Source of the DNA: Smittium culicis
Lineage: Eukaryota > Kickxellomycota > Harpellomycetes > Harpellales > Legeriomycetaceae
Assembly (NCBI GenBank): GCA_001970855.1
Contig: LSSN01003052.1
Span: 1 to 14,984 of the forward strand
Direction: 5' to 3'
Length of the DNA: 14,984 nt
Shown: one piece after another, positions 8,454-14,984 of the stretch
Position numbering within the stretch: position 1 is the first letter of the stretch
Layout of the letters: each line of letters begins with the position of its first letter
Notes under the pieces: generated by a model
Databases searched by the model: none
Told to the model about the DNA's origin: nothing
What the model saw: the letters and a program-made list of their open reading frames with translations, nothing else
Translations under genes and position numbers: made by a program

Positions 8454-10517
8454 TCATATGAAATTGCAAAATTTTGTCATTATCTCAAAGTGAAACTTGG
8501 ATTTCAGTAGCGATTTATTGCATACTTGCGAATATGTTTCCCCATTCTTCAAAATCACAGCTTTTGTTGTTTCGCCCCCGTTCATATGATCGTTCGATAA
8601 GACAACACTTCCGCCGCGACTCAAAAACATCTTGTATAGAATAGCAATATACCCAAAAAAAATTCCTATCCCAACTGCAAATAATGTATACTTCAATATC
8701 TTCTTGTTCATCGACGCTGAATTCCTTTTCAGCAGCAGCTTGTTCACTTCTGAATGGCGGTATATCTCTGAGTACTTGTTCTGTCTATATTTTAGAGAAT
8801 TTTGCTGATCTTCCCTATTAAACAACGTTTCTGTCCCCAGCGAACAGCTGCTACTCCCATCCAACCTGTTCTTATCCATCTTGGTTATACTCGCTTTCGT
8901 ATCTTTTATTGAATTTCCCCCCATGATTTTATCATAGAATATAAGTATCGATGCTAATCCACAAATAATACCACCAATAACTACAGACCCGAATGTAAAT
9001 GGCATGGCCAATACAACTACCATTGTCAATACGTGGATAGCCAGCGTTTTCAACTTTGCTGATGGTGTCTTTTTTTCTGTATCTCTGCTCTTATACCAAC
9101 TCAAATCTGGCTTATAGTTGCGACCGCTATACCCATCACCACAATAATTATCTCGAGAAAATAGCTTGATATATAGATACAATACATATATCCCAAACAG
9201 CGATGACACTGGCCCTGTAACGATAGCCAATGTCGGCACCCAAATTGATCCAAGCAGCACTCCACCTAACCCAGCCCCAAAATATATCGCTGTCATTCTG
9301 ATCCCATTAACACGCTTTTCAACAAACCGCGAAATAGTTAAACTAACAAATATAAGCAGAACAAACTGCAGCAGTCCAGAAGAAACAAACATATGCGTGA
9401 ACACGCGCGATATTTCAAACAGACTATTCGGGTACCCTTGCCTCGTGATTGTAGCCATGTTCGTCGGATGACTTACTATCCAATCGATATTCCTCTTCCC
9501 AAAAGTACTACAGAAATCGCCGATCGAGCACGGTGCCACTTCTCCACTTGCTCCAATCTCCAAGTCAACAACTGAACCACTGTACCGCGGACATATTGAC
9601 GGCGGGAAAATCAAAAACGGTGTCACCCGCATGCATGGACTGAAAAACGAGCCTACATTTATCAACGTTTCTTGGGAAAAGAATATTGCCGTGTACAACC
9701 TTGAATTCTCCCTTATTGGAAAATAAAAGTACTTGGAGTTAAGTCGCATCTCCACTATAAAATAAACAGTCTGTACAACCAGTATTGTCATTGTTGACCA
9801 ACACTCTAAATACCATCGCGCAAACCTCTCCATAATTCCCAACTTTTTTCCTTTTGAATCGCTGCCTGCCTGCACCTCTCTAATTATTTGTATTCCCGGA
9901 ATTATCGATTCATCATAGTGCCCATCTTCATATATCCCTAAATGCCGCTCAAATATAGACATCCCATCTTCTTTCAACTTGCTATCGCTGTATTCCGCAT
10001 CATTCAAACTTTCCCTACCTTTCCCTCTGCCACCACTGTTGCAAATTTCCACCCCATCGATATCACTGCAATAAATTCTGAAATTATCTCCAATTTCACT
10101 CGACATGCAAGTTCCATCGCTATCCAAATATGATTTTCGCCCACTTTCCGCTTCTTTGCCCACCACTGATCTCCTAGAATCTGAACTATACGCCTCTTGA
10201 ACGACTCCGTTGATTTTTACTTTCACTGGATTCAATCTAACCCAATTTTCATCATTCATTTCAGCCTTTTTATTCACTACACCTTTCCCACCTCGACTTT
10301 CTCCGCCAATGCTGCATCCATTCCCCTTACCATAACCCAGGATCTTCCTACAGGCGCTATTTCCCGCTCGCTTTCTATCCCTACTGCTATTCCCATCATT
10401 CTCGTCTTCAACTATTCCTAGCCCCTTTGAACTGTTGCCGTTTTTAAACCCATTGCCGCTAACCACTCTACTAATCAAGTCAAACATATTCGCGCTCGAC
10501 TTTGATTCTCTTTCCAT
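8454..10517 (-). CDS. Rhomboid-family seven-segment membrane protein, predicted catalytically dead
   Basis: This is a 687-residue membrane protein in a single frame. Residues 1-235 are a Gly/Ser-rich, charged, presumably cytosolic leader. TM1 is about 240-256. A loop of about 120 residues follows with C295, C309, C330 and C336. TM2-TM6 are near 379-398, 408-429, 430-452, 488-507 and 509-527, and TM7 near 606-628. Family landmarks are clear: SRVFTHMFVSSGLLQF, the SRFVEKRVNGIRMTAIYFGAGLGGVLLG stretch, GPVSSLFG (435-442) and VIGGIICG. Active rhomboids have GxSG, AHxGG and HxxxxHxxxN. Here the serine position is V437, the histidine position V513, and the three oxyanion positions S379, Q384 and L388. 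The layout (long leader, Cys loop, GPxxS, seven segments) recalls animal iRhoms, but fungal active rhomboids share parts of it. The start is the first ATG after an in-frame TAA 24 bases upstream. Family membership is confident; the pseudoprotease call rests on my motif alignment. Confidence 0.87.
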   Translation of the reverse strand: MERESKSSANMFDLISRVVSGNGFKNGNSSKGLGIVEDENDGNSSRDRKRAGNSACRKILGYGKGNGCSIGGESRGGKGVVNKKAEMNDENWVRLNPVKVKINGVVQEAYSSDSRRSVVGKEAESGRKSYLDSDGTCMSSEIGDNFRIYCSDIDGVEICNSGGRGKGRESLNDAEYSDSKLKEDGMSIFERHLGIYEDGHYDESIIPGIQIIREVQAGSDSKGKKLGIMERFARWYLECWSTMTILVVQTVYFIVEMRLNSKYFYFPIRENSRLYTAIFFSQETLINVGSFFSPCMRVTPFLIFPPSICPRYSGSVVDLEIGASGEVAPCSIGDFCSTFGKRNIDWIVSHPTNMATITRQGYPNSLFEISRVFTHMFVSSGLLQFVLLIFVSLTISRFVEKRVNGIRMTAIYFGAGLGGVLLGSIWVPTLAIVTGPVSSLFGIYVLYLYIKLFSRDNYCGDGYSGRNYKPDLSWYKSRDTEKKTPSAKLKTLAIHVLTMVVVLAMPFTFGSVVIGGIICGLASILIFYDKIMGGNSIKDTKASITKMDKNRLDGSSSCSLGTETLFNREDQQNSLKYRQNKYSEIYRHSEVNKLLLKRNSASMNKKILKYTLFAVGIGIFFGYIAILYKMFLSRGGSVVLSNDHMNGGETTKAVILKNGETYSQVCNKSLLKSKFHFEIMTKFCNFI

Positions 10518-11719
10518 GTACTCTTGTTTTTTCTTTTAGTATTAGTAATATATATTTCTTATTTATAGTAATTTCTTCTTTTAAAGATTTTGATTTTTAT
10601 TCAAGCTCGAAAATCTATTGATTTCATTTGAATTTAGATTTTCTCTTCAGAATCTGTTCCGACTTTCTATGTTTTATTTTCTCTTATTGTTTCTTGCTTA
10701 TAAATGCTATTGCAATTTTATATAACTATTGATATACTTGTATCTTTTTTTCCGGCGTTAAAGTCGTCTGCCAACTCCTATAAAAAAAATTCTAATAATA
10801 AAAACACTTCTCTTTGAATGTAATTAAACTATAACCGTTGTAAGTTAATTTTTTGCACCTGCTTTTAGTTGGGCTTTAACAAAATAATAATAATAATAAT
10901 GAAGATGAAAATTTTAATTTTAATTTAAAAAAAAATAATACGCTCTTTGAAAATCTTTTGATTTAAAAGACAACAATGAAAAATTTATTATATTTTTATC
11001 AAAATACGTTTATCAGATATAATGTATATCCGTTTTTACTCGCATAAAAACCATACATTTTTCTATTATAAAACTATACACGATAACTTTAGTCTAGAGC
11101 TTTTTTCTTTCCTTGTAGAATTATTAAAACAAATATCTGAATATGCTTGCGCCAAATTATTCTAATTTTCACCCCCCTTATTCTAATGCTACGCTGATGT
11201 TCTTTTTATTTTAATTTTGTAATTTTAAAAACACTATCTAGTGGATATAAAAAAATATTTATTCGTATTCTAATACGTAAATAATAATTAAAAAGCACAC
11301 ATATTTATTACATAGAACACTTTTAGACCGTTTTTCACAGCAATTGTTTGTTTTTAAAAAAGAATCAAAGGTAAAGTAGACGTGTTTATTTGCATGAAGT
11401 TTATTTAATCTATACATAATTCCGCAGTTTTTTTTTTTTTTAAAAAAAACCAAATGTAGCTACATATTTATTCTGTATCATTGAGCCTAGATGGATTGAT
11501 AAAATTTTCACGTGTATCAATTCAATCAACTTTTACTTATACCTTTCATTTTTATTTTGCCCCACAAAAATTTCTATTATTTCAACATATTCCCTCATGG
11601 CTTTAATCAAAATACGGATTAAATATGATATAAAGTAAAACATTCTACGTAAAATTTCTCTTTCAAAGACAAATAAAAAACATTTTATTTTGGAATAATA
11701 AAATCTCTAACTTTCAATG

Positions 11720-11891
11720 GGCGAAATATTCCATTTACTGATCCAGTTCAAATTGAATGGCTATCTTTTTGTGTGAAACGCCATAAGTTGTATCTAAATC
11801 TATAATTGTACAATAAAATTTAATTTCAAGTGAAAATCGGTTACAATATTCGCCAAAATCAGCGAGCTCAACTATTTTTAAATATTTCGCC
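11720..11891. repeat. Possible short element with 11-bp inverted ends
   Basis: GGCGAAATATT at 11720-11730 is the exact reverse complement of AATATTTCGCC at 11881-11891, enclosing a 172-bp segment with no gene. TCAA occurs just outside both ends, two bases out on the left and directly adjacent on the right. That mismatch in position makes a target duplication doubtful. It could be a small nonautonomous element or chance. Confidence 0.3.
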
Positions 11892-12021
11892 TCAAGGAAA
11901 TTTAAACGTTTTGAAATTCAATAAATCCATTATAAATATTTCTATATTTATCCATATCAAATGTCTTCATCAATTAAACGCTATGACTTTTTACTGGGCA
12001 GTAGACTATTTTTGGTCTGAC

Positions 12022-12370
12022 TAATATAGCCAACAGTGATTAATTATAACAACTTAATTTCGAGGCTGAAAAAACCAATGGTTTATTTTATATTAACAAC
12101 AAATAATCAAAATTATTAAAAATCACTAGCAAATCAATAAAAACATTTTTTTTATAGAGTATGGACTGTAAAGAGTTAAATTGTCAAATTTTATAATTCA
12201 AATTTCTTTTTTTTAGTCTTTTTAATTTCATTAATATCTCTTTCCGAGGCCAACACTCTCAAATTTTATTAAAAAATAAAAATAATGTTGCAAAGTAGGA
12301 AAAACTTTATAGGAAAAGTTTCGCTCCTTGAAATAATCTCCCATATATTAATTTATTGGTTTGTCATTTT
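12022..12370 (+). repeat. Second dispersed repeat family, copy 1 (approximate ends)
   Basis: This segment shares ordered blocks with 13137-13420: ATATAGCCA, (A)CTTAATTT(C/T)GAG, AACA(A/G)CAAATAAT, TTTTTTTTATAGAG and a GGATGGGAAAGGGTTTAATTTG-like block. It ends with TTTCGCTCCTTGAAATAATCTCCC, and a related stretch lies at about 7395-7425 beside relic B. No open frame is kept, so it looks like an old transposon remnant. Confidence 0.5.
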
Positions 12371-12721
12371 GTAGGATATTTTTAGCAGATAAAAAAAAGC
12401 CAACCACCCCTTAATAGGTTTAATCTAGTGAAAATATTTACCGTATCAGTAAACTCTTTCCTGTTCAACTCTCTTTAAAAAAATCAGTTTCATGATTCGG
12501 TTATTATTTATAATTATGTTTATTATTTGGTGAATTATCACAATAAACCATATATGAACGAATTTCGGAGTTGAATTATTTTAATTGGACGCTGTTAGTT
12601 TTGTTATTTTATAAAAAAAACAGTCTACCGCTCAATAAAGGGTTAATAAGCACTTCTAAGTATTATCATCAATGTGTATATGGGAGATTTTTTTTTCAGA
12701 GAGTTTATTAAACATGTATAT

Positions 12722-12965
12722 GGGAGATTCTGAACAAAGAGAGCACATTTTTGCAGTTTAATGTTATTGGCATGTATAATCGCTTTTTTTAAGTATTATT
12801 GGCGGAGCAAAAAAGGCATTTTGATTTTTCTATTTCTTATTTTCAGCATAAAATTTTTATTTCATAAAAAAGTAAATTATTATACTCATTTGTCGTTTAT
12901 TTTTTATGCGATTTTATACACTGAAACTTTTACACTATAAAAGATCTTTTCATAAAGAATCACCC
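12722..12965 (+). mobile_element. Complete 244-bp nonautonomous inverted-repeat element, copy C
   Basis: This copy aligns end to end with the - strand of 5559-5804: GGGAGATTCTGAACAAAGAG at the left, TATTGGC, TATTATTGGCGGA and AAAATTTTTATTT inside, and CTATAAAAG..CATAAAGAATCACCC at the right. ATAT flanks both sides (12718-12721 and 12966-12969), again a 4-bp putative target duplication. A near-copy of the left junction (TGTATATGGGAGATT) occurs 40 bp upstream, so one flank may derive from an earlier duplication. It has no coding capacity. Confidence 0.78.
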
Positions 12966-12986
12966 ATATAATGAGGGTGCCTAGAT

Positions 12987-13106
12987 GGAGGATTCTAAAC
13001 GAAGATAGCACTTTGTTGCAGTATTATATTATTAACATGAGTACTCAAAATTGTTAACATTATTGGCAAAATTTAAAAGATATTTTGATTTATCTATTTA
13101 TATCTT
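12987..13106 (+). mobile_element. Truncated copy D of the inverted-repeat element family
   Basis: It opens with GGAGGATTCTAAACGAAGAT, then AGCACTTTGTTGCAG, ATTATTGGCA and ATTTTGATTTATCTATTTATAT, matching the left half of the element. Homology stops near 13106, and the right terminus is missing. It begins only 21 bp after copy C ends, so the two copies stand in near-tandem in the same orientation. Confidence 0.65.
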
Positions 13107-13136
13107 TAGCTCTTTCGTTAGCGGTATATTAATTTT

Positions 13137-13420
13137 GATCTACCAAATATAGCCATCTATATTTAACTATTATACTTTAATTTTGAGACCTCAAGATGTA
13201 TTGGTAAATTGTAAAATAACAGCAAATAATAAACACGTTTATAAATAATAAACAACTCATTAGATTGTTTTTTTTATAGAGCGTTGGATGGGAAAGGGTT
13301 TAATTTGAAATTTTTTTTGATATAGTATGCATTAATTTTTCTTGGATTATTATTATTGAAACGCTTTACGTAAATAAATGTTTGCTTCGTAAAAATCCTC
13401 GCATATATTAATAACTGTAG
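13137..13420 (+). repeat. Second dispersed repeat family, copy 2 (approximate ends)
   Basis: This is the diverged counterpart of 12022-12370, with the same block order (ATATAGCCA, ACTTTAATTTTGAG, AACAGCAAATAATAAA, TTTTTTTTATAGAGCGTTGG) and ending near TTTGCTTCGTAAAAATCCTCGCATATATTAAT. It follows truncated copy D of the other family almost directly. It has no coding capacity. Confidence 0.5.
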
Positions 13421-14984
13421 CTAGATTTTTTATAATGTGCTATTTTTTTCTAATTTTAGCCAATAAATATGATTTTTCCAGTCTGATTACTAAAATAGCT
13501 CATTTCAGATTTTCGTGCTTATGGATTAAATGTATTGTAAAAAATAACCTAATTGCCTTCTAGTTTATGATATAACTTGCCCCATCTGTAATTATTAATT
13601 AAAAATCCAATATTAATAATCATTAACCCTACATAAACAATATATAAAAATTATGCTATGGGAAAGGAAAAAATAGTAGATTTGATATTAAGGCGCATAT
13701 ATCAATTCTAAAGAACCATACAGGTAACTTTAATTGTTAGAATTGTTGCATATTATTTTTTTGGAGCATTTTTTAATTTAAAATTCACCAAGAAAGAAAA
13801 TAGCTTATTTTTCGAGTTATATGTCAAATTTAATTAGAAATATGTCATTTTATTAGAAACTGCAGCTGATATATTATTTCAGTAATTTGAAATTAATAAA
13901 AACGCCTATTTTACTATATCATTGAGAAATTACTGGTTTTATATTGACAAGGTTATGGCCAAAAATTAATGTTATTCTATTTACCAATTATGGAATTTTT
14001 TTATTGAACTTTTAACATGTTTCTATAATACATTAGAAAAAAATTAAATGCATTTATTACTATGTAACAAGATTTTAAATATTTTCTCCAATAACACATC
14101 ATTATAAATACTCCATCATACAATATCTCTACTAACTCGAATAATAATAGAAAATTTTTAGTCACTAAAAAAAATTATTATAATATCTCAGTAGCTCATT
14201 TTTTTTACATCAAGTGCATTTTATTTTGAATTTACTGAATCAAGGATTGATATTTAAACTAATTATTTATCGAGATTAGTATGGAATTATTAGAAGATAT
14301 AATCAATTCAAATGTTATTTGAAAAATTTAAATAAATATATGTATGAAAAAAATTTGCACTTCGATTAATCGTCCAAACTCAAATCAGAAAAATGTATAT
14401 TTTGACTTCAGTAAATCTTCATAGTTAAAAAATTGGCAAAATAAAGTGTAAATTTTTTTATTCCTGTGCTGAAACCATTTTCGATTATTCTTTCTATAAG
14501 AAATGAAAATATTTGTCATCAAAACTTTATTTGATAAAAATTTCAATCACGAATGCTATAAAAATAATGATCTAATCTCAATTTTGCTGAATTTACTTTT
14601 AAATACAAAATATTTTGTACATATGATGAAGATTAAAATATATTAATTTTTTATAAAACAAAGGTATATCCAATTCATGGATATAATACTAATTAGTGTT
14701 TTTTTTTCTTAAAACATACTTCATTTTATATTCAATATTTATCAAAAAAAACTATTTTTTGTATTTTAGAAAGCAATATGGCATATTCTTATAAAGCCTA
14801 TCTTATAATACAGGTAATATATTAATTAAATTTACTAGTCAAAATTTCTTGATTATTTTTAATAACTTTTGAGAAATTAACCCTATCGATCTATATCTGT
14901 TTACAATAAATATTATCATTAGCATACTAATACCAATAAAAAGAAATATAATTTCAAGTTTTTATTTATATTAAAATAAAAAAA

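Larger units (their letters stand above)
10518..14984. other. Gene-free AT-rich region, about 4.5 kb, with repeat relics
   Basis: The first few hundred bases should hold the promoter and leader of the rhomboid-like gene. On its sense strand a TACTAATACTAAAAG stretch just before the ATG could be a branch site and 3' splice site of a leader intron, but this is unproven. An (AAT)n microsatellite lies at about 10884-10900. Beyond that are relics of two dispersed repeat families (11.7-13.4 kb, listed separately) and, from 13.45 kb to the end, A/T-rich DNA in which I see nothing. Short open frames at 11259-11453 and 11830-12024 look random. Confidence 0.55.

Noticed and set aside
9166..10421. Several + strand open frames of 60-101 codons inside the rhomboid gene
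   Set aside because: They are shadows on the opposite strand of a clear rhomboid coding sequence.
11259..12024. Two 64-codon open frames (11259-11453 on - and 11830-12024 on +)
   Set aside because: They have low-complexity or random-looking composition in AT-rich DNA, show no motif, and the second runs into the inverted-repeat and repeat-relic area.

Overview
The window looks like nuclear DNA of an AT-rich fungus. Introns are short (81 and 99 nt, GT...AG), AATAAA-type poly(A) signals follow the stops, and intergenic DNA is long and very AT-rich. One protein closely resembles the fungal Cid/PAP-associated nucleotidyltransferase type. The combination (AT-rich, few introns, asparagine/serine-rich low-complexity tails) would suit an early-diverging lineage such as Harpellales (Smittium and relatives). 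That placement is inference and no marker here proves it.

Layout. A compact single-exon gene for acireductone dioxygenase (methionine salvage) lies on the + strand at 419-943. A three-exon gene on the - strand (4734 to 1873) encodes a Cid1/TENT-type terminal nucleotidyltransferase of 893 residues. Its two introns are resolved here, and joining the exons brings the catalytic triad together. A polypurine/G-rich tract (4874-4938 on +) lies upstream of this gene. From 4.95 to 8.45 kb there is no gene. This stretch holds a 22-24 bp tandem array (5142-5299), a complete 246-bp terminal-inverted-repeat element (5559-5804), a four-copy 41-bp tandem array (5931-6094) and a degenerate element copy (about 7449-7665). 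A rhomboid-family membrane protein (687 aa) is encoded on the - strand at 8454-10517. By motif alignment it has lost every catalytic and oxyanion residue, so it looks like a pseudoprotease with an iRhom-like layout. The last 4.4 kb has no credible gene and carries further relics of two dispersed repeat families, including a second end-to-end element copy (12722-12965).

The three genes have no evident functional link and are not an operon: one cytosolic metabolic enzyme, one RNA-tailing enzyme and one membrane pseudoenzyme. The points most worth a second look are the catalytically dead rhomboid, the short transposable element with 4-bp target duplications, and an abrupt reversal of G/C strand skew near 5.65 kb that gene orientation does not explain.
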